A stretch of DNA of 64,000 nt from Rhodococcus ruber (lineage in GTDB: Bacteria; Actinomycetota; Actinomycetes; Mycobacteriales; Mycobacteriaceae): contig NZ_JAPWIJ010000001.1 in assembly GCF_027270735.1 (NCBI RefSeq), positions 186,001-250,000 of the forward strand, in the 5' to 3' direction. The notes beneath the pieces were generated by a model. The model ran no database searches and was not told where the DNA came from. It saw only the letters and a program-made list of their open reading frames with translations. This document shows, in pieces, positions 51,830 through 60,516 of the stretch. The number at the start of each line of letters is the position of its first letter. Positions within the stretch are counted from its first letter, which is position 1. Both the position numbers and the translations under genes were made by a program.

Positions 51830-52741
51830 TCAGAGCACGCTCACCCAGCCGTGTACTTCGTCGTTGGTGAGCGCGGCCTGGTGACGCTTGCGTAGGGTCA
51901 GCGTCACCGGGCCAGACTGCTTGGTTCCTATTGCGCGACCGTCGATTTCGTACACCGGGGCAACTCCGGCCGAGGTGCCGCAGACGAAGACTTCGTCGGC
52001 GATGTACAGCTCGGTGAGGTCGACGGTTCGCTCCTGAACCGTCAGTCCTTCTTCGCGCGCCAACGTCAGGATGGTTCGACGATTGATGCCGTCGAGAATG
52101 TCGCTGGTGACGTCGGGGGTGACGAGCACTCCGTTCCGCACGAGGAAGATGTTCGCGGCACTCAGCTCACAAACGTGGCCGTTGATGTCGAGGAAGATGC
52201 AGTCGTCGAAGCCGCTGTCGATCGCATCCTGTTTGGCCAGAACAGAATTGACGTAGGCTCCGTTCACTTTGGCGCGGGACGGAATCGCGTTGTCCGGGAT
52301 ACGACGCCACACACTCGTCTTCAGGCGCATCCCGTTCTGCGGGACAATGGGATTGGCGTCATACAGAAAGATCGACACCGTGGTGTGCAGTCCGCGTACC
52401 CGCGTTCCGGGAATCGACTCGTCGACGTGGACGGTCGCCCGAACGTAGACCTCGGTCGACGGGGCATTGGCGGCAACCACGTCCCGCGTCGCCTGTACGA
52501 ATCGCTCGAACGTCCACTGCGAGGCAAACGTGTCGATGCCGATGATCTTGCAGGATTCGACGAGTCGCTGATAGTGATCGAGCAACCGAAAGGCGGTACG
52601 CCGATCACCGTCCACCTGCACGGGGAACACCGTGTAGACACTGAGCCCGTACAGGACGGCCGAGGTCGCGACACCGAGCGTCGCCTCGTGTGCGTCCACC
52701 AAGCGATCGCCGAAATGCACCTTCGAGTGCGGAAGAGCCAT
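51830..52741 (-). CDS. Class IV (branched-chain-type) aminotransferase
   Basis: This 303-residue PLP enzyme of fold-type IV has PLP-Lys158 in SRAKVNGAYVNSVLAK and the family blocks FGDRLVDAHEATLGV, ELSAANIFLVRNG and IADEVFVCGTSAGVAPV. Length and motifs place it with branched-chain aminotransferase/D-amino-acid transaminase/ADC lyase relatives; BCAT (IlvE-like) is the best guess. It is convergent with the serine hydrolase (3 bases between stops). The ATG at 52741 fits the family start. The true amino donor and acceptor cannot be settled here. Confidence 0.85.
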   Translation of the reverse strand: MALPHSKVHFGDRLVDAHEATLGVATSAVLYGLSVYTVFPVQVDGDRRTAFRLLDHYQRLVESCKIIGIDTFASQWTFERFVQATRDVVAANAPSTEVYVRATVHVDESIPGTRVRGLHTTVSIFLYDANPIVPQNGMRLKTSVWRRIPDNAIPSRAKVNGAYVNSVLAKQDAIDSGFDDCIFLDINGHVCELSAANIFLVRNGVLVTPDVTSDILDGINRRTILTLAREEGLTVQERTVDLTELYIADEVFVCGTSAGVAPVYEIDGRAIGTKQSGPVTLTLRKRHQAALTNDEVHGWVSVL

Positions 52742-52805
52742 GCGGCGATGCTAGTCGTCCGGTGAGTTCGAGCGACAACGCTTTTACTTCTCTATGGTCG
52801 AGTAC

Positions 52806-53780
52806 ATGAGCGCACGCACCATACCGACCCGAACTCTCTGGAACGGCGGACCCGAAGTCGGTGCCATCGGCCTGGGATGCATGGGAATGACCTGGGCATA
52901 CAAGGCCGACGATCAGACGGAGACCCCCGATCGCGTCATCGGGCACGCCCTGGACCTGGGTGTGAATTTCATCGACACGGCCGATGTGTACGGACCGTTC
53001 ACCAACGAGGAAGTCGTCGGCGCAGCCATCGGTAGCCGACGCGACGAGGTGATCCTCGCGACCAAGGGTGGTCTCGTCTCCCACGTCGGCGACGCCGGAG
53101 AGCCGGTCATTTCGGGCCCCAACGGCAAGCCGGAACACTTACGTTCGGCGATCGACGATTCGCTGCGCCGCCTGGCCGTCGACCACATCGATCTGTACTA
53201 CCTGCACCGTCCCGACCCCGAGGTAGATGTCGAAGACAGCATCGGCGCGATGGCCGAGGCCGTGCAGGCCGGAAAGGTTCGCGCACTGGGTGTCTCGGAG
53301 TTCAGCGTCGAGCAGCTCGATCGTGCCCAGCAGGTGCATCCGATTTCTGCGGTGCAGTCGGAGTTGTCCCTGTGGACGCGCGATCACCTCGCTACGTCGC
53401 TGAAGTGGACGCAAGACAACGGTGCGGCATTCGTGCCGTTCTCACCACTGGGCCGCGGCTTCCTGACCGGTAACTTTCGCGGAACAGCACCCGCTGCAGA
53501 TGATTTCCGAGCTCGGCTGCCACGCTTCAGTCAAGACAACCTGGATGCGAATCTCGTGATCGTCGACGCTATCGCAGCCGTCGCCGACGAGCTCGGTGCA
53601 ACACCGGCGCAGGTGGCCTTGGCGTGGGTTCTGGCGCAGGGCGAGCACGTGGTGCCGATCCCGGGCACCCGACGCACCTCGCGTCTGGACGAAAACGCGG
53701 GCGCGGCCTCACTCACCTTGAGCCCGGACCACCTCGCTGCACTCGATGCCCTACCGGCTCCCGCTGGCGGCCGTTATTGA
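52806..53780 (+). CDS. Aldo/keto reductase
   Basis: This 324-residue TIM-barrel oxidoreductase has GLGCMGMTWAY near the N-terminus, catalytic-tetrad blocks FIDTADVYGP (Asp, Tyr), ILATKGG (Lys) and YYLHRPDP (His), and cofactor-binding VPIPGTRRTSRLDENAG. It reduces carbonyls with NADPH. Starts at ATG 52806 or 52794 are both possible. It is divergent from the aminotransferase and coupled to the GNAT gene by a 35-base overlap. Confidence 0.9.
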   Translation: MSARTIPTRTLWNGGPEVGAIGLGCMGMTWAYKADDQTETPDRVIGHALDLGVNFIDTADVYGPFTNEEVVGAAIGSRRDEVILATKGGLVSHVGDAGEPVISGPNGKPEHLRSAIDDSLRRLAVDHIDLYYLHRPDPEVDVEDSIGAMAEAVQAGKVRALGVSEFSVEQLDRAQQVHPISAVQSELSLWTRDHLATSLKWTQDNGAAFVPFSPLGRGFLTGNFRGTAPAADDFRARLPRFSQDNLDANLVIVDAIAAVADELGATPAQVALAWVLAQGEHVVPIPGTRRTSRLDENAGAASLTLSPDHLAALDALPAPAGGRY

Positions 53781-54219
53781 GATCGTTCGCGTCGACCCCG
53801 TCGCAGATCGGCCCCTCGCCGAGCACATTCTCGCAGTGCAGAAGAGTTCGTATGCGGTCGAAGCGAGGCTGATCGGCGACGACCGAATCCCTTTGCTGCA
53901 CGAGTCGGTGGACGATCTGTGTGCCGCACAGGTCCACTGGCTCGTCGCGCGGCAGGGTGACGAAATTCTCGGGGCCGCAGCATGGTCCGAGGCCGCGATC
54001 GACCGTCTGGTGGTGTCTCCACACGTTCACCGCCAGGGCATCGGACGAGCGTTGGTCGAGGTGACGATCGATTCGATTGTGGGACGCCGTATACAGGTGG
54101 CAACCGGACGGGACAATGCGCCTGCGCGCAGACTCTACGAGTCGTTCGGCTTCGTGCACACCGAGAATCAGCAGGTTCTGCCGGGGTTGTGGCTGGCCCG
54201 CTACGAACTCGTTCGCTGA
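53746..54219 (+). CDS. GNAT-family N-acetyltransferase
   Basis: This 157-residue GNAT domain has acetyl-CoA motif A in RLVVSPHVHRQGIGRALVE (Q-x-x-G-x-G type) and motif B in ATGRDNAPARRLYESFGF. The ATG at 53746 overlaps the reductase gene by 35 bases; an internal start near 53776 (IEIVRVDP) is an alternative. It transfers an acetyl group to an amine; substrate unknown. Its end overlaps the small minus-strand PLDc_N gene by 19 bases. Confidence 0.85.
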   Translation: MPYRLPLAAVIEIVRVDPVADRPLAEHILAVQKSSYAVEARLIGDDRIPLLHESVDDLCAAQVHWLVARQGDEILGAAAWSEAAIDRLVVSPHVHRQGIGRALVEVTIDSIVGRRIQVATGRDNAPARRLYESFGFVHTENQQVLPGLWLARYELVR

Positions 54220-54440
54220 TCGGACCCAGAGGTTTTCGGTCGAGCCAAGAACCAAATCAGCGCGCCGGTGAACGGCATGAGCACTACGAGCAGACACCAC
54301 CAGAATGCGGCACCGCGCCGGCGGTGGGAAGTACGCAGAATCGATACCCACGCAACTCCGACGAGCAGTAGCCACACCACGATCGCGGCCATCCAGGCGA
54401 GATCGAACCCAAGCGGCACGGTGGGATTACTGCCGTTCAT
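54201..54440 (-). CDS. Small PLDc_N-type membrane protein
   Basis: This 79-residue protein has two spans (WMAAIVVWLLLVGVAWVSIL, AAFWWCLLVVLMPFTGALIW) and resembles the PLD-nuclease N-terminal (PLDc_N) segment: a small membrane-anchored helix pair, with the LMPFTGALIWFLARP ending typical of the domain. Here it is a stand-alone protein. Its 3' end overlaps the GNAT gene by 19 bases. A second such protein is at 57.1 kb. Function unknown. Confidence 0.75.
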   Translation of the reverse strand: MNGSNPTVPLGFDLAWMAAIVVWLLLVGVAWVSILRTSHRRRGAAFWWCLLVVLMPFTGALIWFLARPKTSGSDQRTSS

Positions 54441-54515
54441 GTCTTGCCGTCCCTTCGCCTCGAACAGCCAGCCTATCGGTCGTGCTCAGCGATACGCGAC
54501 GAGTAGCCTCACCCC

Positions 54516-54539
54516 ATGACCTCGTTGAAAGGCGCATGA
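54516..54539 (+). promoter_or_regulatory. Seven-codon upstream frame coupled to the 504-residue hypothetical gene
   Basis: ATG at 54516 reads MTSLKGA and stops at TGA 54537, overlapping the next ATG (54536) as ATGA. Such a short coupled frame could aid re-initiation, or could be chance. No protein role is claimed. Confidence 0.35.
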
Positions 54540-56050
54540 GCGGCCATCGCACGCTCGTCGTGCACATCTCGTCATCGGTAATCGGCGACGGTGAGATCGC
54601 CGCGCCGCGGGTGGGCGCGGTTCTGACCGGCCCACTGAGTTTCGTGGAGCTATCCGAGACCGAAGCGGATATCGTCAGGATCGAGGCGATGCTCGAGCCG
54701 TCCGGCCTGGATCCGGTCTTGCAGTACACAGGCCAGAACTCCCCGCGCCGCTGGGAGTGGACCGGACTGCTTCGCGGCGACGGCTGGACAGCGTCGTGGC
54801 GCGGGTTCATTCCCCGCACAGGTCAAGTCGAGCTCACCGGACGCTTCTACGGCGTCTTCGGTTACGACACCGAGGGACGCTTTCGCGGTCGGGTGACCCG
54901 CGCTCAGCTGGTGTCGGAGCGCTACCAGTTGGTTCCCGGCGAGGGTTGGGTGATTCGCCCTGGGTACCGCGCCACCCGCGACGTGGAGGAAGTCCGCCGA
55001 ATTTTCGGCAACGAGTCGATACAAGAGGGCGGTGGCCCCGTCGACCAGGAGAACAGCGTCATGGTCACTCTCGATCTCGACGACGTTCCACCTCTACCGA
55101 CCCGCCCGAGCATCGTGCCGGGCGACGTAGCCGCTGCCGGCGGCGTCACCTGGGTTCTGGACGCCGAACTCCCCTTGGTCGTCAGCATCGATACGGAAGG
55201 GGCTGCCGCCGAGCATGTTCTACCGGCCAAAGTCGCTGGCACCCGTTCCATCTGGGCCACCGATACGGGGTGCTGGGTCGGCGGAGTGGATGGAATGCTC
55301 TGGATTCCCCGCGGCCACGAAGCGGTTCGTATCGATCCCCTGCCGGCGCACGTCGGAGCCGTCAACGGCGACCGGTTGCTGGTCTGCACCGGCGACCCGA
55401 CGTGGCGCATGTACACACCCGGAAGCGGGTCCACCGACGTTGCGGCACTCGATGGTTACGTCAATTCAATTGCGGTGGAACATGATACCTGGATCGTGTG
55501 CGTTCAACTTCGCGGAGAGTCAGCGGTTCGTCTGGTGCGGGTGACGAGTGCGGGACGCTCGACGATCGGCCCCATCATTCCTCAGCTACCTCGCGGCCAC
55601 GGAAATCCCTATCTTGCAGGCGATCCCGTGCGCTTGATTCGAGGTGTCGATGTCGCCTTCGTCGAACCCGATCTCAGCATTCGCGACGACGGAGCCCAAC
55701 TGGGCCGCAGTCAGTTCCATGGTGGCCAGCTGGGCAGGTTCGCATGGACGATCGGACATCCGCCCGATGGCACCTCGTCGACGGGTTGGTGGCCGCTCCC
55801 TGGCCCAGTGCACTACGAACGAACCCAACAGTTCTGGTTGTTCACCGTCTACGACGCACCGACTTTGACGCCGCTGACGAGTGTCCCGGTATTTGCAACC
55901 AGACCGAACGTCGCAGTCGACGACACCGATCGGATCCTGGTCATCGCGCGTGGAGTCCAAGCACTTCGACACGACGATCCGGTGATGAAGAGTCCCATCC
56001 CTCTCCATGTTGCTCGAATGCTGGCGGATTCACGGCCCGAAGGACTGTGA
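54536..56050 (+). CDS. Hypothetical protein, 504 residues, beta-propeller-like
   Basis: Not recognised. The ATG at 54536 gives MSGHRTLVVH. There is no signal peptide or span. Repeating beta-rich blocks suggest a propeller or sandwich: WTGLLRGDGWTASWRGFIP, TGRFYGVFGYDTEGRFRG (resembling an OB or WG-like unit), then SIWATDTGCWVGGVDGMLWI, RLLVCTGDPTWRMY and RFAWTIGHPPDGTSSTGWW. Its G+C and codon use match the region. It lies between the small PLDc_N gene and an iron-boxed siderophore-binding gene but shares no operon with the latter because an iron box intervenes. Confidence 0.7.
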   Translation: MSGHRTLVVHISSSVIGDGEIAAPRVGAVLTGPLSFVELSETEADIVRIEAMLEPSGLDPVLQYTGQNSPRRWEWTGLLRGDGWTASWRGFIPRTGQVELTGRFYGVFGYDTEGRFRGRVTRAQLVSERYQLVPGEGWVIRPGYRATRDVEEVRRIFGNESIQEGGGPVDQENSVMVTLDLDDVPPLPTRPSIVPGDVAAAGGVTWVLDAELPLVVSIDTEGAAAEHVLPAKVAGTRSIWATDTGCWVGGVDGMLWIPRGHEAVRIDPLPAHVGAVNGDRLLVCTGDPTWRMYTPGSGSTDVAALDGYVNSIAVEHDTWIVCVQLRGESAVRLVRVTSAGRSTIGPIIPQLPRGHGNPYLAGDPVRLIRGVDVAFVEPDLSIRDDGAQLGRSQFHGGQLGRFAWTIGHPPDGTSSTGWWPLPGPVHYERTQQFWLFTVYDAPTLTPLTSVPVFATRPNVAVDDTDRILVIARGVQALRHDDPVMKSPIPLHVARMLADSRPEGL

Positions 56051-56111
56051 CCGAACTTCTCCGAGTCGGGTAGGTCGCGCCGCACTGGTCCGACCATCCA
56101 CGCAGGATGAC

Positions 56112-56130
56112 AAAGGGTAGCCTATCCCAA
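56112..56130 (+). promoter_or_regulatory. IdeR/DtxR iron box before the siderophore-binding gene
   Basis: AAAGGGTAGCCTATCCCAA matches the IdeR consensus TTAGGTTAGSCTAACCTAA at 14 of 19 positions by hand count, and its core GGGTAGCCTATCCC is nearly symmetric. The last base is the first of the gene's ATG (56130). Such a position would let iron-loaded IdeR block transcription, so the gene should rise when iron is scarce. Confidence 0.68.
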
Positions 56131-57086
56131 TGCCATCTCGAATTCTGTCGTCCACAACGCTCGATCGCCGAGGGTTCTTCCTGGCTGCCGGCGCGGTTGC
56201 ACTCGCTACGGCCTGCTCGCCTCGGAGCCAGGACGCGGCGGCCGCGATCTCGCAGACAGTGCGGATGACGGGCGACGGATTCGATGTCACCGTTCCCTTA
56301 CGCCCCACTCGGGTCATTGTGATGGAGGGGCGGGGAGATCTCGAATTCGCCTTGCTCGCTGAATATCCCGTCATCGCAACGGGGAACACATTCCAGCCCG
56401 GCGCGCGTCCCGCGGGACAGTTCGAGGGACTGCTCGACGCGCAGACCCAGGTCATCGGTGGACCCGACGGTCCCACGGCAGAGGAGATCGCGGCGCTGTC
56501 ACCTGATCTCATCGTGATGCGTGCCAACGGGTGGCGACTCGACTGGTACGGAAACGACCAGCTCACCAAGATCGCGCCGGTCCTTCCCGTCGAAGTGAAC
56601 GAACCCGATTTCGAGCGGTACACCGTCGACCAGTTCTCGGCCATCGGTCTACTCGACACTGTGCAGCCGCGTCTGGACGAGTACCAGCGGACTATCGACG
56701 ACGCGACCGCGGTCACGAACGGTCGCAGAATCGCTCTCATCACCAGCGAACCGGTTGCCAAGGGATACGTGATCGTGTGGACCAACTACCTCGGTAATGC
56801 GGTGGCCACGGACATGGGATTCACTGTGTTGCACAACAACCCCGAGGACGAGGAGGGGAACTATCGCCTGTCGGTCGAGAATCTGAACCAGATCGTGGAC
56901 GCGGAGTTCATCTTTCACCAGACGACCGATCCAACCCAGATCGACGGAATCGCAGCGTGGCAGAACCTCCCCGCTGTCGCCGCAGGTCGCAGTGCCGTAC
57001 TGGATCCACAACTGAACAACGGATTGCTCATCACCGCAACCAGTTTCGCGAACAGGCTGATCGAGGTTGTTCGCAACGCGGATTGA
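56130..57086 (+). CDS. Iron-siderophore ABC transporter substrate-binding lipoprotein
   Basis: This 318-residue FecB/FepB-type (type III) binding protein has a twin-arginine-like, lipoprotein-type N-terminus: TLDRRGFFLAAGAVALATAC with lipobox ATAC. Binding-domain blocks are PTRVIVMEGRGDLEFALLAEY and LSPDLIVMRANG. It has a strong candidate IdeR box at its start, so it is iron-regulated. No permease or ATPase is adjacent. It is the second siderophore-binding protein in the window; the two share little beyond the fold, so they probably bind different siderophores. Confidence 0.88.
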   Translation: MPSRILSSTTLDRRGFFLAAGAVALATACSPRSQDAAAAISQTVRMTGDGFDVTVPLRPTRVIVMEGRGDLEFALLAEYPVIATGNTFQPGARPAGQFEGLLDAQTQVIGGPDGPTAEEIAALSPDLIVMRANGWRLDWYGNDQLTKIAPVLPVEVNEPDFERYTVDQFSAIGLLDTVQPRLDEYQRTIDDATAVTNGRRIALITSEPVAKGYVIVWTNYLGNAVATDMGFTVLHNNPEDEEGNYRLSVENLNQIVDAEFIFHQTTDPTQIDGIAAWQNLPAVAAGRSAVLDPQLNNGLLITATSFANRLIEVVRNAD

Positions 57087-57101
57087 GCTACGTTAGGAGC
57101 C

Positions 57102-57299
57102 ATGGTTTCTACCGGTGGCGCGATTGCAATCGCTTTGTACGCCATGGCACTTGCCTCGATCCTCCGTGACCCCAGTACAGGGTTGGTTGCCAAGCTGGCA
57201 TGGGCATTCGTCGCGTTCATCTTGCCGATCATCGGGCCGATCCTGTGGTTCGCCGTCGGCAAGCGCTATCCCTACGGACCGAGCGGCGGCAACCGATGA
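57102..57299 (+). CDS. Small PLDc_N membrane protein
   Basis: This 65-residue two-span protein (AIAIALYAMALASIL, LAWAFVAFILPIIGPILWFAVG) has the PLDc_N ending, P-I-I-G-P-I-L-W-F. The GC-poor sequence just upstream separates it from the binding-protein gene by 15 bases, and they may be co-transcribed. It resembles the protein at 54.2 kb. The domain usually precedes PLD or cardiolipin synthase catalytic parts, none of which is present. Confidence 0.75.
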   Translation: MVSTGGAIAIALYAMALASILRDPSTGLVAKLAWAFVAFILPIIGPILWFAVGKRYPYGPSGGNR

Positions 57300-57303
57300 C
57301 AGT

Positions 57304-57732
57304 TCAGTATCCAGTCGCATTTCGCAGGTCGATGTTCACCAGATGGCTCACTTGGTCTCGGAGCCACTCGACGGTCTGTGGGTCGGGCGCGGGCGTGTGG
57401 GCCAACAGCGTCCACCGCAGCCGGGTTGCTCCGGTCAGATCGAACTGCAACAGGACGTCGGGGACACTCGGCCACGGCGAACTCCATACGACGCGGTCGA
57501 ACTCGCTGCTCTCGACAATTCGAGGCAGAGTGGCACCCTCGAACATCACCGGCCAGGCGAACCCCTGATTCTTGGGATGCACATCTGGGTGCATAAGTGC
57601 CTTCCAGACGAAGAAGACCGGCGGCGACAACACCGCAGTCCTGCTCGCGAGAACCATCATCGACCCACCGTACGCAGGTACCGACTCGGGAGCCTTCTTT
57701 TTTTCGCGCACGACCGGTTCGACGGCGGCCAT
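57304..57732 (-). CDS. Hypothetical SRPBCC-like protein
   Basis: This 142-residue protein ends with blocks reminiscent of the START/SRPBCC fold: RVVWSSPWPSVPDVLLQFDL, TRLRWTLLAHTPAPDPQ and the terminal helix VEWLRDQVSHLVNID. The N-terminal 25 residues are variable; a start at the internal ATG pair (MMVLASR) would give a shorter protein. There are no Cys-rich or membrane parts. It is convergent with the PLDc_N gene (4 bases between stops). Function unknown. Confidence 0.62.
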   Translation of the reverse strand: MAAVEPVVREKKKAPESVPAYGGSMMVLASRTAVLSPPVFFVWKALMHPDVHPKNQGFAWPVMFEGATLPRIVESSEFDRVVWSSPWPSVPDVLLQFDLTGATRLRWTLLAHTPAPDPQTVEWLRDQVSHLVNIDLRNATGY

Positions 57733-57778
57733 GTACCGACGGATAGGCAGAGCTGTGCCGTGATGCTGGTGTGGGTCG

Positions 57779-59584
57779 TCACGCGGGTTGTCGTGGTTCC
57801 TCGTCGCCGGTGTCGTCGTGCTGTTCGGGTGGGTACAGCACCTCCTCGGGATGGTGTGCGTGGTTGATCAGCCCGCAGCGCGTGGGGTCCATTCCTGATG
57901 GTGGGTGCCAGAGGGTGCGGCCCGGATAGCTATGTCCTGCTGCGGTTTTGGTGGTCGCCCACTTGCCGGGGCCGGTGCCGACGAGTGCGTGGTGCATGTC
58001 GCATCCGAAGGTGAGGGCGTCGATGTCGGTGAGGCCACCGGTGGTCCAGTCGTCGACGTGGTGGGACTGACACCAGGTCGCGGGCCGGGTGCAGGAGGGG
58101 AAGCTGCAGCCGCGGTCGCGGGCGATGAGGACGATGCGTTGGTCGGCGGAGGCGATGCGTTTGGATCGGCCGAGGTAGAGGGCTCGGCCGTTGTCGTCGA
58201 AGATGGTCAGGTAGTGGTGGGCGTGCGAAGCCATGCGGATCGCATCGCGGTTGGACACGCGGGATCCGGTGCCGGTCATGGCGTATCCGCAGCCCGATTC
58301 GAGATCTTTGAGGGTCATGGTGACGATGGCGGTGACGGGCAGTCCGCGGTGGGTGCCGAGGGTCCCGGAGGCGAGTGTGTGCCGCAGTGCCATCTTCAAG
58401 GCGTCGTGGCGGCGTTCGTTCTGGGTGCGTCGATCCCGGGCGGCGGCAGCGTCGCGCACTGCGGTGTTCGGTGGGGTGTCCGGTGAGGCGGTGTCCGGAC
58501 CTGCATCGTCGACATCGGTAGCGGACCCAGGCGAGTTGTCTGATTCAGCAGCGCCATCGAATTCACCGTCGTCGGGTTCGGCAACGTCATCGCAGTCATC
58601 GTTGCCGTCTGGTGCTGTGCCGCAACCACAGTCGGCACCGCCACCGCAGGCGCCGTGACCATCGCAACCCGTGTTGTCCCACAACCCCGCATCACCCGAC
58701 CCCGCATCACCCGACGCCGGCTCGGGCTGCGATGCAGTGGACTTGCTGTCAGCTTCGCCCTCGTGGACGACCGATGTCGGGTCGGCCGGGTTGTTCACTC
58801 CCGGTTTCGCAGCTTTCGAGAACAGAGCTTCGAGGTAGGCCCGTAGTTCGGAGTCGACGCAGAACTTCCCTTCCGACATACCGTCGGAACCCTGTTCACC
58901 GAGGTAGAAGAAGGCATCGCGTCGCTTGCGTGGCCTCGGCTTCGCGTTCTTGTCCTCGTCTTCGTCCTCGTCGAAGTCGCCGTCAGGGTCGAGGATCGAG
59001 TCCAGGTGCGCGACCAACGGCGCGAAGTCGTCGGGCCGTCTGGTCGAGGCCAAGCCCACCAACTGCTCTTCGGCGAAGTCGCAGGTCTGCGGATCGACAC
59101 TCGCGGGCAGATGTCGGAAGAATTCGCGAATCATCTGCACATGCTTGGCATCGAGCAACCCCGCCCGCAGCGCGGCAGCGGTGTGCGGCAACAGTGGAGG
59201 CAGTACTTCACCCGACAACGCTGTCCGGTCACCCAACTCCGCGGCCAGCCGCACCCGTGCCCCGGCCGCGCGTGGGGTGATGCGCAGCATCCATGCCACC
59301 GAGCACGGCACCGATCCCGGATACACATCGAGGCCGTGCTGAGCGATCAGTTCGTTGAGCCAGGTGTACGAATGCGCCGTCAACGACCGCGACACAGTTT
59401 CCATGCGTTGGATCACCGCACGCCGGTCGGCATTGGTCCACGACACCGACGCCTGTTCGGCCAAGTCGGCGACGGCGGACTCGACACGATCGATCAGCAT
59501 CGATAGTTCTGGATCGGACAGCTCAGGGGCGGGCGGCACCGTCTCGATGCCGTCCACCCCTGATCCGCCGTCCCCCGAAAGCAT
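57779..59584 (-). CDS. DUF222/HNH endonuclease (13E12-repeat type)
   Basis: This 601-residue protein has an N-terminal DUF222 helical region (to about 250), a long acidic Asp/Gly/Ala-rich low-complexity linker (about 255-370, with SGDAGSGDAG-type repeats), and a C-terminal HNH nuclease. The HNH zinc/active region reads CSFPSCTRPATWCQSHHVDDW with DALTFGCDMHH. Such proteins are repeated in Mycobacteriales (13E12 family) and may be mobile or defence-related. The start is ATG 59584. It is a single gene. Whether it cuts DNA is not shown. Confidence 0.88.
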   Translation of the reverse strand: MLSGDGGSGVDGIETVPPAPELSDPELSMLIDRVESAVADLAEQASVSWTNADRRAVIQRMETVSRSLTAHSYTWLNELIAQHGLDVYPGSVPCSVAWMLRITPRAAGARVRLAAELGDRTALSGEVLPPLLPHTAAALRAGLLDAKHVQMIREFFRHLPASVDPQTCDFAEEQLVGLASTRRPDDFAPLVAHLDSILDPDGDFDEDEDEDKNAKPRPRKRRDAFFYLGEQGSDGMSEGKFCVDSELRAYLEALFSKAAKPGVNNPADPTSVVHEGEADSKSTASQPEPASGDAGSGDAGLWDNTGCDGHGACGGGADCGCGTAPDGNDDCDDVAEPDDGEFDGAAESDNSPGSATDVDDAGPDTASPDTPPNTAVRDAAAARDRRTQNERRHDALKMALRHTLASGTLGTHRGLPVTAIVTMTLKDLESGCGYAMTGTGSRVSNRDAIRMASHAHHYLTIFDDNGRALYLGRSKRIASADQRIVLIARDRGCSFPSCTRPATWCQSHHVDDWTTGGLTDIDALTFGCDMHHALVGTGPGKWATTKTAAGHSYPGRTLWHPPSGMDPTRCGLINHAHHPEEVLYPPEQHDDTGDEEPRQPA

Positions 59585-59663
59585 GAACAGAATCTATCGC
59601 GACCCACCGACAAGTATTCGAACACACGTTCCCAGAGTTGCGATCAGATTGTCCTCGGAACAG

Positions 59664-60476
59664 CTAGTGTCCGACATCCGTCGAGATCGTCATCGCGACC
59701 TCGATGCCTCGGCCATCCGAGCCGATCGATGCCTGCCGAATCTCGGTAGATTCGGGGATCACACCCCCGAGACCAACTTGGTCGTACAGTGCCACGACGG
59801 CCGGGTTCATGGTTCCTGACGGGATGGCCTCCGCGTCGGCTGCAATCCATGAGGCGACGAGCTCGTTACGCGCCGGCAGCTCGCCTACGACTGTGTGAGT
59901 ATCCCTCCAGTCGGCGAGCAGCTCCTTGGTCGGCCAGCACAGGATCAGCTCGGACTGCCCCTCATCGGTTATCGAGAACGAAGTCCACGGAGGTCCGATC
60001 GGCCCCAGACCGGCGGCCTGCAACTGCGCGAACAGCTCCATGAACGCAGAATCGGCGTCGTCATCCGACCTTCCCTGATCGTCGTCATCGACAGTCATAA
60101 TCCGACCCACGAATGGTTGTGCAGCCCCGTGTCTTTCGACAACGGTCACCGGAACTGCCAGAGCTCGCAACTGAACTCCTGCTTCCTCGACAGCTCGATC
60201 CTCTCGCATCCCATCAGCAACTCGTCGCTCGTGGTGGACAGCAAGAATGTGATCAGCGGAACCGGTTGCGAGCGCCGCTGCCACAGCCGGAAGTGGGACC
60301 TCCGCATTTCGGAGTGCCCGAACAACTATTCCGGCCCGAACCTGCCGTTCATCGTAAAAGCGGTATCCGGACTGCTCGTCGGTTGCTGACGGCACCAAGA
60401 CACCCTTTTCGTCGTAGTGCCGCAGCGCTTTCACGCTCAACCCGGTCACCGCCGCGAACTCGCCAATTTTCATCAT
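59664..60476 (-). CDS. MerR-family regulator with GyrI-like/effector domain
   Basis: This 270-residue protein has an N-terminal MerR helix-turn-helix, MKIGEFAAVTGLSVKALRHYDEKG, with GYRFYDERQVR as the wing, and a C-terminal effector-binding (GyrI-like/AraC_E_bind) domain (FSITDEGQSELILCWPTKE, TVVGELPARNELVASWI). The ATG at 60476 fits the MerR-type promoter found just upstream, which would give a leaderless message; ATG 60473 and TTG 60491 are alternatives. It is probably drug- or stress-responsive and autoregulated. Confidence 0.88.
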   Translation of the reverse strand: MMKIGEFAAVTGLSVKALRHYDEKGVLVPSATDEQSGYRFYDERQVRAGIVVRALRNAEVPLPAVAAALATGSADHILAVHHERRVADGMREDRAVEEAGVQLRALAVPVTVVERHGAAQPFVGRIMTVDDDDQGRSDDDADSAFMELFAQLQAAGLGPIGPPWTSFSITDEGQSELILCWPTKELLADWRDTHTVVGELPARNELVASWIAADAEAIPSGTMNPAVVALYDQVGLGGVIPESTEIRQASIGSDGRGIEVAMTISTDVGH

Positions 60477-60482
60477 GGTTCC

Positions 60483-60513
60483 ACCATCCAACCTCCTGTA
60501 GCGGGAGGGTCAA
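60483..60513 (-). promoter_or_regulatory. MerR-type promoter and operator (minus strand)
   Basis: On the minus strand, TTGACC (60513-60508) and GATGGT (60488-60483) are 19 bases apart, the MerR signature. The spacer carries the dyad ACCCTCC...GGAGGTT (plus-strand 60504-60510 with 60490-60496). A transcript starting 6-7 bases after the -10 begins at the regulator's ATG (60476). The layout mirrors the TipAS promoter at 43.98 kb. Confidence 0.68.
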
Positions 60514-60516
60514 GCC

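Noticed and set aside
58681..58720. Tandem repeats of CCCGCATCACCCGA type in the DUF222/HNH gene as a CRISPR or mobile repeat
   Set aside because: The units are adjacent, in frame and code for the acidic linker SGDAGSGDAG. There are no spacers.
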